A stretch of 64,000 nucleotides of DNA from an uncultured Clostridia bacterium (GTDB taxonomy: Bacteria > Bacillota > Clostridia > Christensenellales > Borkfalkiaceae). A model generated the notes under the pieces. The model made no database searches and was not told where the DNA came from. It was given only the letters and a program-made list of their open reading frames with translations. The stretch lies in the NCBI GenBank assembly GCA_947627575.1, contig CANQWN010000004.1:1-64000 (forward strand). The letters are read 5' to 3'. The translations under genes and the position numbers were made by a program. Below, piece after piece: positions 35,470 through 43,728 of the stretch. Position 1 is the first letter of the stretch; the number at the start of each line of letters is the position of its first letter.

Positions 35470-36690
35470 ATGGATTATAAGCGCGCCAAAAACTATCTTG
35501 CCCTGCGCGGGCAAAGCCATTTGCTGGAATATTACGACGAACTTTCGGAAGAACAGCGCGTACAGCTTTTAAACGATATTCAAAACGCCAACTTTTCGGT
35601 GTTGAGGAACATAAACAAACCGTATAATCTCGTACGCAAAAAAATAAAGCCCGCAAACGTAGTTTCGCTTGCGGACGTAGCCCGCCGCCGCCACGAATAT
35701 GAAAGCGTGGGCATGCGCATGCTTGAACAAAACAAAGTGGGCGCGGTGTTGCTTGCGGGCGGCATGGGCACAAGGCTCGGTTTCGATAAGCCGAAGGGGA
35801 TGTTCAACGTCGGCGAAACGCGGTTCGTTTCCATATTCGAACTGCTTATGCAGAACATAAACGACGTGGTAGAGGTTACGGGCAGGCATTTCCCCCTGTT
35901 CATAATGACCAGCTTCCAGAACGACGCCGAAACGCGTAAATTTTTCGAGGACAACAACTATTTCGGCTACCCGCACGACAAGGTGCATTTCTTTATGCAG
36001 AATGTAGAGCCGACGTGCGATTTCAACGGCAAGGTATATCTTGCGGAAAAATGGCGCATATCTTTTTCGCCGAACGGCAACGGCGGCTGGTACTCGTCGC
36101 TTATAAACGCAGGCTATAACCGCATACTCGATTCGGAAGGAGTGGAATGGCTTAACGTGTTCGGCGTGGATAACGTTCTCCAACGCATATGCGACCCCGC
36201 ATTTATAGGCGCAACCGTGATGTCGGGCAGCCGTTGCGGCGCAAAGGTAGTGTGCAAAACCGACCCCACGGAAAGGGTGGGGCTGTTGTGCCAATCGGGC
36301 GGCAAGCCCCACATAGTGGAATATTTCGAAATGCCCGAAAAGTTGCAAAACAAGCGCGAAAGGGACGGACAGCTTACTTTCCGCTACGGTATAACCCTCA
36401 ACTACCTGTTCAACGTCTACGACCTCAACGCCACGCTTGCGGGCAAACTTCCGTATCACATTGCAAAAAAAGCCATTCCGCACATAGAAAACGGCAAAAA
36501 AGTTTCGCCCGAAGATCTGTGCGGGTATAAATTTGAAACGCTTGTCGTCGATATGGTAAAACTTATGGGCACTTGCCTCGGCTTCGAGGTGGAACGTGAA
36601 AACGAATTTGCGCCTATAAAGAACAAGACGGGCAAAGATTCGGTGGAAACGGCACGTATGTTGCTTAAAAAGAACGGCGTAAAACTTTAA
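35470..36690 (+). CDS. UDPGP-family nucleotidyltransferase (UDP-sugar pyrophosphorylase)
   Basis: A 406-residue protein of the eukaryote-like UTP--hexose-1-phosphate uridylyltransferase family (UAP1/UGP2 type). The nucleotide-binding loop LLAGGMGTRLGFDKPKGMF is at about residues 95-113. FIMTSFQND, PNGNGGWYSSL, and NVFGVDN (metal-binding) follow. It could make UDP-GlcNAc or UDP-glucose; the two activities are hard to separate by eye. The start at ATG 35470 is chosen because the ATG at 35440 is upstream of the likely mRNA start. Lipoprotein protease genes follow in the same direction. Confidence 0.88.
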   Translation: MDYKRAKNYLALRGQSHLLEYYDELSEEQRVQLLNDIQNANFSVLRNINKPYNLVRKKIKPANVVSLADVARRRHEYESVGMRMLEQNKVGAVLLAGGMGTRLGFDKPKGMFNVGETRFVSIFELLMQNINDVVEVTGRHFPLFIMTSFQNDAETRKFFEDNNYFGYPHDKVHFFMQNVEPTCDFNGKVYLAEKWRISFSPNGNGGWYSSLINAGYNRILDSEGVEWLNVFGVDNVLQRICDPAFIGATVMSGSRCGAKVVCKTDPTERVGLLCQSGGKPHIVEYFEMPEKLQNKRERDGQLTFRYGITLNYLFNVYDLNATLAGKLPYHIAKKAIPHIENGKKVSPEDLCGYKFETLVVDMVKLMGTCLGFEVERENEFAPIKNKTGKDSVETARMLLKKNGVKL

Positions 36691-36713
36691 TAAATTTTGG
36701 TAAGGTATTAGCT

Positions 36714-38087
36714 ATGAAAAAGATGCTTTTGGCTCTGTTGTCGGCGCTTTTTGCCGCCGTATGCGTATTCGGAGGATGTATAACGGCGGGAGAGGACGGC
36801 AAGGACGGCGCCGACGGTAAGGACGGCAAGGACGCCTCTGTATACGAGGTTTACGAAAAATTGAACGAAGAGCTTGCCGCGGACGGCGAACCCACGCTCA
36901 CTTTCGACGAGTTCGTCCGCGAATATTTCAACTATTCCGACGGCGAGTTGGAAGAAGCGTTAAGCGAAAAGGCGGTTATCAACCGTTCGCTGTTAAGCAC
37001 GGTTTCCGTGCTTACGCGGTTCCCCTACACAAGCCGCGGCTATTTCGGTTCCTCAACCGTAAGTTACAAGGTGTTTACGGGTTCCGGGGTAATAGTATGG
37101 CTTGACAAAGAGGAGGGCGACGCCTACGTGGTTACAAACGCGCACGTAGTGTACGCCTCCGACGCGGACGAAATTTACTGCCCCGACGTAAGGCTTTATC
37201 TCTATGGGCAGGATATACGCAACGTAAACTACACCGTAACTTCGTCTTACGATATAACGGACGACGAAAATTACAGAATATCCGCCACGGTTGTGGGCGC
37301 TACGGTAAGCTACGACCTCGCGCTTTTGAAAGTAGAGGGAAGCGAAGTGCTTAAAAACAGCGCCGCCGTTGCCGCGGAATTTGCCGAAGGCGATATAAAC
37401 TATGTAGGCGAAAGCGTATATGCGGTAGGCAACGCGGACGGCAGGGGCATTGCCGTGACGGACGGCATAATAAGCAAGGACAGCGAAAATATACTTCTCG
37501 ATTTTGCTGGGCAGGCGTACTATCGCGAACTTCGCACTTCCGCGGCGATAAACGGAGGCAATTCCGGCGGCGGACTGTTCAACAAAGAGGGGAAGATAGT
37601 GGGCATAGTAAACGCCAAGGACGAAAATTCGGGCATAGACAATATCGGCTTTGCCCTTCCCGCAGGCAGATGCAAACGCCTGTTGCAACTTATGTACGAG
37701 CAGGCTTCGGATTTCGACCCCGCAAAGGGCGGCGTAACCAAGTGTAAGTTGGGCATAACAATGCAGACCACCGATACGTATTCCTATTTGAACGAATCGG
37801 GCTTTGCGGAAATTGTGGAAATACGCACTATAAGCTCCGTAAACGATGATTCGGTATTTTACGGCAAATTGCTTGAGGGCGACGTGCTTAAACATATGAA
37901 GATAACTTCCGCGGACGGCGACGTCAAGGAAGATTTCGACGTCACCCGCAGTTATCTTGTGGACGAATGTATGTTTTCCGCGCGGGTAGGCGATACGGTA
38001 ACGTTTACCGTAAAGAGAGTTTCGGACGGCGTAACCGTTTCCGAGGAATTGTCGGCGGAAGTTACGGCAACGCAGTATATCTCATAA
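36714..38087 (+). CDS. Trypsin-like (HtrA-type) serine protease lipoprotein
   Basis: A 457-residue surface protein. Signal peptide with lipobox VFGGC (Cys22), then a short collagen-like GxD linker (EDGKDGADGKDGKD), a helical region, and a S1C protease domain. Catalytic His144 is in TNAHVV, Asp201 in YDLALLKV and Ser284 in GGNSGGGLFN, all intact. A PDZ-like domain follows (about residues 335-450). HtrA-type proteases degrade misfolded envelope proteins. It lies 24 bases after the pyrophosphorylase gene, and its degenerate paralogue follows after 9 bases. Confidence 0.92.
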   Translation: MKKMLLALLSALFAAVCVFGGCITAGEDGKDGADGKDGKDASVYEVYEKLNEELAADGEPTLTFDEFVREYFNYSDGELEEALSEKAVINRSLLSTVSVLTRFPYTSRGYFGSSTVSYKVFTGSGVIVWLDKEEGDAYVVTNAHVVYASDADEIYCPDVRLYLYGQDIRNVNYTVTSSYDITDDENYRISATVVGATVSYDLALLKVEGSEVLKNSAAVAAEFAEGDINYVGESVYAVGNADGRGIAVTDGIISKDSENILLDFAGQAYYRELRTSAAINGGNSGGGLFNKEGKIVGIVNAKDENSGIDNIGFALPAGRCKRLLQLMYEQASDFDPAKGGVTKCKLGITMQTTDTYSYLNESGFAEIVEIRTISSVNDDSVFYGKLLEGDVLKHMKITSADGDVKEDFDVTRSYLVDECMFSARVGDTVTFTVKRVSDGVTVSEELSAEVTATQYIS

Positions 38088-38096
38088 GGAAGACGG

Positions 38097-39437
38097 ATGA
38101 AAAAATTTTTTGTGACCCTGTTGGCGGCAATATGCGCCGCCGCCGCTTTGATTGCGGGCTGTATGGATATCCCCGCGTCGGACGGCAGCGCGGGCAGGGA
38201 CGGACGTGACGGCGACGGGATAACGCTGTTCGACGTATTTGAAAGCGTAAACGAGGAACGCGAAAAATCCGGGCGCGAAAAGATAGATTTTTCGCAGTTC
38301 GTGTCGGAATATCTCGATTACGAAAGCAAGTCCGAAAAAGACGATTTACAACTTAAAAAATGCATAAACGCTTCCCTCTTCGGCAGCGTTTCGATAATAG
38401 CGCGGTTCACCTATAACTACGGGCAAACCGCAATACTTAAAATGTTTTCCGGCATAGTTGCGGAAGCGGACGCCGCCTCCGGCGACGCGTACGTGCTTAC
38501 AACTTCCACGGCGGTCTACAATTCTTCCCGTCAGGGCGACGGGGTTTCGGCGATATACGTCCTCGCCTACGGGCAGGATGTGAACGGCGTAAATTATCAC
38601 GTGACCGGTTCCAATGATATAGTAGACGAGGGCGGTTACTGCATAAAAGCGGAAATAGCGGGCGTTTCGCTCACTTACGACATTGCGCTTATCAAAATCA
38701 CCGCAAGCGACGCGGTAAAGCGCGGAATGATTAAAGCCGTCTCCTTCGATCTCGGCGAAAACCGTTGCGTGGGCGAAAAGATTTTCGCCGTCGGCAATGC
38801 GGACGGTTCAGGTATGGGCGTTGCGCAAGGCGCGATAAGCCACGAAAGCGAGGATGTGCGCTATATATCGGAAAGCGGCGAAATTTACAATTGCCGCGCA
38901 ATGCGCGTTTCCGCTGGCATAACTTCGGGCAATTTGGGCGGCGCGGTTTTCAACGGGGAAGGCAAGGTTTCCGGTATGTTGCTGTTGCGCGGGGAAGACG
39001 ATATGGAAAATATGGCGTACGCCGAACCCGCAGACCTTGTGTATAAGGTATATCTAATCTTAAAGCGTGGCGCGTCGTCGCCTTACGTACAGCCGGGGTT
39101 CTACTGCTTTAAGTGGGACTTTGAAACCTATTCCGAAAGTTATCAGGTATACGACGAACAGACGGGCGAATTGCATATCGGGGAAAGGGTAAAACTTTCC
39201 GCCGCCATTATTTTCGGCGGCAATGCAATAGCCAAGGACAGCATAATAACGCACGTAAGCGCAACCGTGCCCGGCGGTACGGAAGCGTTTGCAATGGAGG
39301 TAACTTCCTCGCACGCCTTCGAGGAATGTGCGCTGTCCGTAGAGGAAGGCTATGCCATAAGGCTTACTTTCCTTACCCCGTCCGGCGTGGAAAAAAGCGC
39401 TTCGTTCGTCGCGTTATGCAACAAGTATTCAAAATGA
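38097..39437 (+). CDS. Pseudoprotease lipoprotein, paralogue of the preceding HtrA
   Basis: A 446-residue protein with the same layout as its neighbour: lipobox LIAGC (Cys22), a GRDGRDGDG linker, helical spacer, trypsin fold, PDZ-like tail. The catalytic positions have changed: His is Thr138 (TTSTAV where the neighbour has TNAHVV) and Ser is Leu280 (SGNLGGAVFN where the neighbour has GGNSGGGLFN). Asp195 in YDIALIKI remains. The fold-defining stretches are kept, with no stops, so it looks like a selected non-catalytic protein rather than decay. It could regulate or scaffold the active protease. Ribosome site GGAAG; same operon. Confidence 0.9.
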   Translation: MKKFFVTLLAAICAAAALIAGCMDIPASDGSAGRDGRDGDGITLFDVFESVNEEREKSGREKIDFSQFVSEYLDYESKSEKDDLQLKKCINASLFGSVSIIARFTYNYGQTAILKMFSGIVAEADAASGDAYVLTTSTAVYNSSRQGDGVSAIYVLAYGQDVNGVNYHVTGSNDIVDEGGYCIKAEIAGVSLTYDIALIKITASDAVKRGMIKAVSFDLGENRCVGEKIFAVGNADGSGMGVAQGAISHESEDVRYISESGEIYNCRAMRVSAGITSGNLGGAVFNGEGKVSGMLLLRGEDDMENMAYAEPADLVYKVYLILKRGASSPYVQPGFYCFKWDFETYSESYQVYDEQTGELHIGERVKLSAAIIFGGNAIAKDSIITHVSATVPGGTEAFAMEVTSSHAFEECALSVEEGYAIRLTFLTPSGVEKSASFVALCNKYSK

Positions 39438-39448
39438 ATTTATAGTTT

Positions 39449-39490
39449 AAAACGCGCGCTTCCGCAAAAAGCGGAAGCGCGCGTTTTTCT
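39449..39490 (+). terminator. Terminator of the protease operon
   Basis: Perfect 17-bp stem (39449-39465 with 39471-39487) ending in T5. Confidence 0.85.
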
Positions 39491-39501
39491 TTTCTGCGTA
39501 T

Positions 39502-40425
39502 TTATTTTTCTATCGCGTTTATGTCGTACGGCGTAACCTGATATACGTAGTAGTTAAGCCAATTTATGTAAAACAGGTTGGCGGTGGAAGTCCAATTCAT
39601 TTTAACTTCCTTGCCCTCGTCGTCCGCAAAGTAATTTACGGGCGGCTTGATATCCAGCCCTTTGGCTTTGTCGCGCTCGTACTCGTTTTTAAGGGTATAT
39701 CTGTCGTATTCCATATGCCCCGTAACAAACACCCTGCGGTTGTCCGTGCTCTTTATTATGGAAGCGCCCGCCTTTTTGGAATACGCCAAAATTTTCAACT
39801 GCTTTACGTGCAATATGTCCTTTGCGTAGATTATGGTGTGGCGGGAATGGGGCATATGGAACTCGTCCGAAATGCCCCGCATAAGCGGCTCTATCACGCC
39901 GTCGCGCACGCGCTTATGCGCAAATATCCCAAAGCATTTTTCTTTCAGCGGATGCTTTTTTATGCCGTAAAAATAGTGCAACGCCGCCTGCGCGCCCCAA
40001 CAGATAAACAGGGTGGAAGTAACGTTGGTGGCAGTCCAATCCAAAATTTCTTTCAGTTCCTGCCAATACGCAACTTTTTCAAAGGGCATATTTTCCACGG
40101 GCGCGCCCGTTATTATCATACCGTCAAACTTATTGTTGCGCACCTCGTCAAATGTTTTGTAAAACTTTTCAAGATGCGCTTTGTCGGTGTGGGTGGGGTC
40201 GTAGGTGGAAGTTTTTATAAGCGTTATGTTCACTTGCAGGGGAGAGTTGGAAAGCAGCCTCATAAACTGCGTTTCCGTCGTTTCCTTTGTGGGCATAAGG
40301 TTTAAAATGGCTATCTCTATGGGGCGGATCTGCTGCGACGTCGCCCTTTCCTTGTCCATAACGAAAATTCTTTCGCCCGTAAGTATCTTATACGCTGGTA
40401 TATCTTTATCAATAACTATCGGCAT
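39502..40425 (-). CDS. metAA: Homoserine O-acetyltransferase (MetA family)
   Basis: A 307-residue enzyme acylating homoserine, the first committed step of methionine synthesis. The nucleophile Cys142 is in LFICWGAQAALHYFYG, and RHTIIY and the GHMEYD His are present. Residue 111 is Glu (GAPVENMPFE). In MetA enzymes Glu at this position favours acetyl-CoA over succinyl-CoA, which fits the adjacent O-acetylhomoserine sulphhydrylase. It lies one base after metY, in the same direction. Confidence 0.95.
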   Translation of the reverse strand: MPIVIDKDIPAYKILTGERIFVMDKERATSQQIRPIEIAILNLMPTKETTETQFMRLLSNSPLQVNITLIKTSTYDPTHTDKAHLEKFYKTFDEVRNNKFDGMIITGAPVENMPFEKVAYWQELKEILDWTATNVTSTLFICWGAQAALHYFYGIKKHPLKEKCFGIFAHKRVRDGVIEPLMRGISDEFHMPHSRHTIIYAKDILHVKQLKILAYSKKAGASIIKSTDNRRVFVTGHMEYDRYTLKNEYERDKAKGLDIKPPVNYFADDEGKEVKMNWTSTANLFYINWLNYYVYQVTPYDINAIEK

Positions 40426-40426
40426 A

Positions 40427-41689
40427 TCAAACTCTCTTCAACGCCTGTTCTATGTCGTCTATTATATCGTCCGCGTCCTCTATGCCCACGGAAAGGCGGA
40501 TAAGGTTATGCGGCACTCCCGCGGCTTTAAGGTCCTCTTCGGAAAGTTGCCTGTGCGTGGTGGAAGCGGGGTGAAGCACGCAACTTCTCACGTCGGCAAC
40601 GTGCGTTTCCTGCGTAATCAGTTTAAGCCCTTCCATAAATTCCGCGCACTTCTGCACGTTGCCCGCAATACCGAAGCTCAACATTCCGCCCTGTCCGTCG
40701 GGCAGGTATTTTTCCGCAAGCCCGTGATAGGGGTTGTCTTTAAGCGAAGGGTGTTTCACCCAATCGATTTTGGGGTGCGCTTCCAGATAAGCCGCAATTC
40801 TTTTTGCGTTTTCACTGTGCTTTTTCATTCTCAAAGCCAAAGTATCGCAACCTATGTATGATAAAAATGCGTTTTGCGGGCTCATAATCGCGCCGAAGTC
40901 CCTTATCATCTGCGCGCGGCATTTGGTGCCGAACGGTACGGGCTGTTCCGCGTACACAAGCCCGTGATAGCTTTCGTCGGGCGTGGTGAAAGCGGGATAT
41001 CTGCCGCTTGCCGCAAAATCGAAGTTCCCCGCGTCCACGATAATTCCCCCCAACGCCGCGGCGTGCCCGTCGAGGTATTTAGAGGAAGAGTGCACTATTA
41101 TATTCGCGCCGAACTGTTTGGGTCTGCAAAGCGCGGGCGTGGCAAGCGTGTTGTCCACGGCGAAAAGCACGCGGTGTTCCGCGCATATTTTCGCAATTTT
41201 GTCGAAATCGAGTACGACGATGGAGGGGTTGGCGATAGTTTCGCAAAACACCATCTTCGTGCGCCCGTCTATAAGTTTTTCAATTTCCTTTGCGGGCGCG
41301 TCGGGGTCGAAAAATCTGCACTCTATCCCAAGTTTGGGCAGGGTGGTGGAAAACAGGTTGTACGTTCCGCCGTAAACCGCCGCCGAGCTTAAAATATTGT
41401 CGCCCGCGCCCGCCACGGTGAATACCGCAAGCGCCGTAGCGGACATACCGGAAGAACAGCCTATCGCGCACGCCCCGCCTTCAAGCGCGGCAACTTTCCC
41501 TTCAAAAGCCGCCACGGTGGGGTTGGCAAGGCGGCTGTAAAAATATCCGTCGCTTTTCAAATCGAACAAATCCGCCATATCCTGCGTCTTTTCGTAAACG
41601 TAGGTGGTGGATTGGCAGATGGGCGGTATTCTCGCGTCGCCCGTTTTGGGGTCGTAACCCGCCTGAACGCACAAAGTGTCTATCTTCAT
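40427..41689 (-). CDS. metY: O-acetylhomoserine sulphhydrylase
   Basis: A 420-residue PLP enzyme of the Cys/Met metabolism family that makes homocysteine from O-acetylhomoserine and sulphide. The PLP lysine is in VHSSSKYLDGHAAALGG. SRLANPTVAAFEGKVAALEGG and GCSSGMSA precede it, and LSVGIEDADDIIDDIEQAL ends the chain. Length (420) is that of MetY rather than the shorter MetB/MetC. With metAA it forms the direct-sulphhydrylation route. Its ATG overlaps the smpB stop by four bases, so all three are one transcript. No SAM riboswitch is seen upstream. Confidence 0.95.
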   Translation of the reverse strand: MKIDTLCVQAGYDPKTGDARIPPICQSTTYVYEKTQDMADLFDLKSDGYFYSRLANPTVAAFEGKVAALEGGACAIGCSSGMSATALAVFTVAGAGDNILSSAAVYGGTYNLFSTTLPKLGIECRFFDPDAPAKEIEKLIDGRTKMVFCETIANPSIVVLDFDKIAKICAEHRVLFAVDNTLATPALCRPKQFGANIIVHSSSKYLDGHAAALGGIIVDAGNFDFAASGRYPAFTTPDESYHGLVYAEQPVPFGTKCRAQMIRDFGAIMSPQNAFLSYIGCDTLALRMKKHSENAKRIAAYLEAHPKIDWVKHPSLKDNPYHGLAEKYLPDGQGGMLSFGIAGNVQKCAEFMEGLKLITQETHVADVRSCVLHPASTTHRQLSEEDLKAAGVPHNLIRLSVGIEDADDIIDDIEQALKRV

Positions 41690-42150
41690 ATTTTACTCCC
41701 GTAATCCTTTATTTCTCTACGCAACGCCCTTTCGCTTTCGCGTTCGGCAATCACGCGTTTTTTGTCGTAATTTTTTTTGCCGCGGCAAAGCGCTATTTCA
41801 GCCTTTACAATACTGCCCGAAAAATACAGCGAAAGGGGTACAAGCGTAAATCCCTTTTCGTTTATTTTTCCCGTCAGCCTGTCTATTTCCCGCCTGTGCA
41901 TAAGCAGTTTTCTGTCCCGTTTGCTTTCCCGCGTGGAAAACGCCCCCGCCTTGTCATATACGGCGATATGGGCGTTTTTAAGCGTTATTTCGCCGTTTTT
42001 TATCATACAAAAGCTGTCTTTAAGGTTGCATTTTCCCGCCCTTAAAGACTTCACTTCCGAACCTTCCAAAACTATTCCCGCCTCGTACTTTTCCACTACA
42101 AAATATTCGTACAGGGCGTGCTTGTTGTAGGCAATTGTTTTCACGGACAT
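41686..42150 (-). CDS. smpB: SsrA-binding protein SmpB
   Basis: A 154-residue partner of tmRNA in trans-translation. Seen: NKHALYEYFVVEKYEAGIVLEGSEVKSLRAG near the start, NLKDSFC, and the basic tail RGKKNYDKKRVIAERE. The start is ATG 42150 with AAAGGTGG upstream; a longer frame is rejected. It is co-transcribed with metY. secG lies upstream, separated by a terminator. In many Firmicutes rnr lies between secG and smpB; here it is absent. Confidence 0.97.
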   Translation of the reverse strand: MSVKTIAYNKHALYEYFVVEKYEAGIVLEGSEVKSLRAGKCNLKDSFCMIKNGEITLKNAHIAVYDKAGAFSTRESKRDRKLLMHRREIDRLTGKINEKGFTLVPLSLYFSGSIVKAEIALCRGKKNYDKKRVIAERESERALRREIKDYGSKI

Positions 42151-42260
42151 ATTATACCACCTTTTGCCGTAAAGGTAAATAAAAAAGCGGCATTTTTCCC
42201 GCTTGCGTAAAAATAGGTATGTACGGGAAATACCGCGCGCGGCGTTCACCGTATAAAAGC

Positions 42261-42288
42261 AAAAAGGCGGACCGCTTCCCGATCCGCC
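42261..42288 (-). terminator. secG terminator
   Basis: GGCGGA/TCCGCC stem (42266-42271 with 42283-42288), then five T on the minus strand (42265-42261). Confidence 0.7.
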
Positions 42289-42295
42289 CGATATT

Positions 42296-42598
42296 TCACT
42301 GTGCCAAAAGGTTTACTATATATACGACAACGGACAGCACGCCGAGTACGGCGAGGCAAATCCAAGTCCACTTTTTAAGCTGGCTTTCAACCGACTTGCC
42401 TTTATTTTTGCCGAAGAAAGTTTCGCTTGAAGCCGTAATGCCCTGTATGCCGTCGGAATTGCTTTTCTGGAACAGCACAAGGATTATAGTGATAAGGGCG
42501 GTGAGGAATATAAGTACAAGGCACGCTATGGTTATTACCAGATACGCAACCCATTCGGTTTCGCTCATACCCGCGGGCGCAAGCAAATTTGCAAGCAT
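42296..42598 (-). CDS. secG: Preprotein translocase subunit SecG
   Basis: A 100-residue membrane protein, component of SecYEG. Two transmembrane helices (about residues 15-40 and 75-97) flank the conserved loop LVLFQKSNSDGIQGITASSE, then FFGKNKGKS. The N-terminus is slightly longer than usual. ATG 42598 has GAGAGG upstream. Confidence 0.95.
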   Translation of the reverse strand: MLANLLAPAGMSETEWVAYLVITIACLVLIFLTALITIILVLFQKSNSDGIQGITASSETFFGKNKGKSVESQLKKWTWICLAVLGVLSVVVYIVNLLAQ

Positions 42599-42684
42599 AA
42601 AAAGACCTCTCAATCAAAAATTGCTTAAAAATTATAGCACGTATAAATTAATTTTACAATCAAATTCACGCCTGTTTTATAAAA

Positions 42685-43641
42685 TTATTCCTTTTTTTTG
42701 AATTTATCCCTTTCGCCGAATTTATTTATGACGAATATTCCCGCGCAGACAAGCGCCAGCGCAATCAGCGTAAAGTAGGATAAAAGCTGTTCGCTTTCGC
42801 CGAGTATTATCGCCGAAAACACCGCGCCGAACAGCGGGTTGGTGCTTTTGAAAACAGCCACCTTCGAAATGGGGTTGTATCTTAAAAGTATCCCCTGCAA
42901 AGTGAACGCGCACGCCGAAATGAAGGCGAGGTACAAAAGCATAAACGCGCTTCCCACGCCGGTTGCGCTTATTCTGCCGCCCGCGGCAAGCCCTATAACG
43001 GTAAGCGCAATGCCGCCCGCCAAAAATTGATATCCGCACAGGGTAACCGTGTCCTCCTTGCGCGAAAATATCTTCACCAACCCCGCCGCAACCGCGGAGG
43101 AAAGCCCCGATAAAATTATAAACCCTTCCCCCAAAAAGGAGAAGCCGAACGAAAAATCCCCGCCTATGTTTATGAGGATAACCCCTCCGAAGCCCAACGC
43201 GCAACCGAGAAGTTTTATAAGGTTGAATTTTTCCGTGCGGAACACAAAGCAGGCAAGCAATATGGTAAAAAATACGCCCAATCCGTTCAGTACGGAGGAT
43301 TTAACGCCCGTGCAACCCGCAAGCCCGATGTAAAAAAAGGTGTATTGCGCCACCGTCTGGAACACCGCCAAAAGCCCCGTGCGCCATAGGTTCCGCGGCT
43401 TCGGGTACAAAAACTTTCTCTTTATTATGCTGCCCGAAATAATAACCATAACGCCCGCCAGCGCAAAGCGCACGCCCGCAAAAAGCATAAGCGAGGGCGC
43501 GTGCGCCGTGTTTACGTTAAAAAGTGTGTAACCCGTTTTAACGCACGGGAAGGCGCTGCCCCAAAGTATACAGCAAAATATCGCGCCGAGGCACACAACC
43601 CATGGCTTTGTAAAAAATTTTTCGGGTTCTTTTATGCACAT
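42685..43641 (-). CDS. EamA/DMT-superfamily transporter
   Basis: A 318-residue protein with about ten hydrophobic segments in two five-helix EamA repeats (CILWGSAFPCVKTG at the start; the second half begins near residue 165). These proteins export metabolites or amino acids; the substrate is unknown. No ribosome site is visible, and the ATG lies six bases after a TATAAT box, so a leaderless mRNA is predicted. It is single and follows gpmI, with a terminator between. Confidence 0.88.
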   Translation of the reverse strand: MCIKEPEKFFTKPWVVCLGAIFCCILWGSAFPCVKTGYTLFNVNTAHAPSLMLFAGVRFALAGVMVIISGSIIKRKFLYPKPRNLWRTGLLAVFQTVAQYTFFYIGLAGCTGVKSSVLNGLGVFFTILLACFVFRTEKFNLIKLLGCALGFGGVILINIGGDFSFGFSFLGEGFIILSGLSSAVAAGLVKIFSRKEDTVTLCGYQFLAGGIALTVIGLAAGGRISATGVGSAFMLLYLAFISACAFTLQGILLRYNPISKVAVFKSTNPLFGAVFSAIILGESEQLLSYFTLIALALVCAGIFVINKFGERDKFKKKE

Positions 43642-43647
43642 ATTACC

Positions 43648-43676
43648 ATTATATTTGATTTGCGGGTTTTACGCAA
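43648..43676 (-). promoter_or_regulatory. Promoter of the EamA transporter, leaderless
   Basis: On the minus strand: TTGCGT (43676-43671), 17 bases, TATAAT (43653-43648). The ATG at 43641 is six bases further. Confidence 0.65.
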
Positions 43677-43708
43677 ACAAAAACGCCGCCCGCTTGCGCG
43701 TACGGCGT
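43677..43708 (-). terminator. Terminator of gpmI
   Basis: ACGCCG/CGGCGT stem (43683-43688 with 43703-43708), with TTTTGTTT following on the minus strand. It touches the next gene's -35 box. Confidence 0.6.
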
Positions 43709-43728
43709 AAAATTTTGTCGCAAATTAT

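Noticed and set aside
38097-39437. Treating the second protease gene as a pseudogene
   Set aside because: There are no stops or frameshifts, the lipobox is intact and fold residues are kept. It looks like a functional non-catalytic protein.
39502-42150. SAM riboswitch for metY-metA
   Set aside because: No GCAACC...AGGTGCTAA core upstream of smpB or within the smpB-metY overlap. Genes are packed without a leader.
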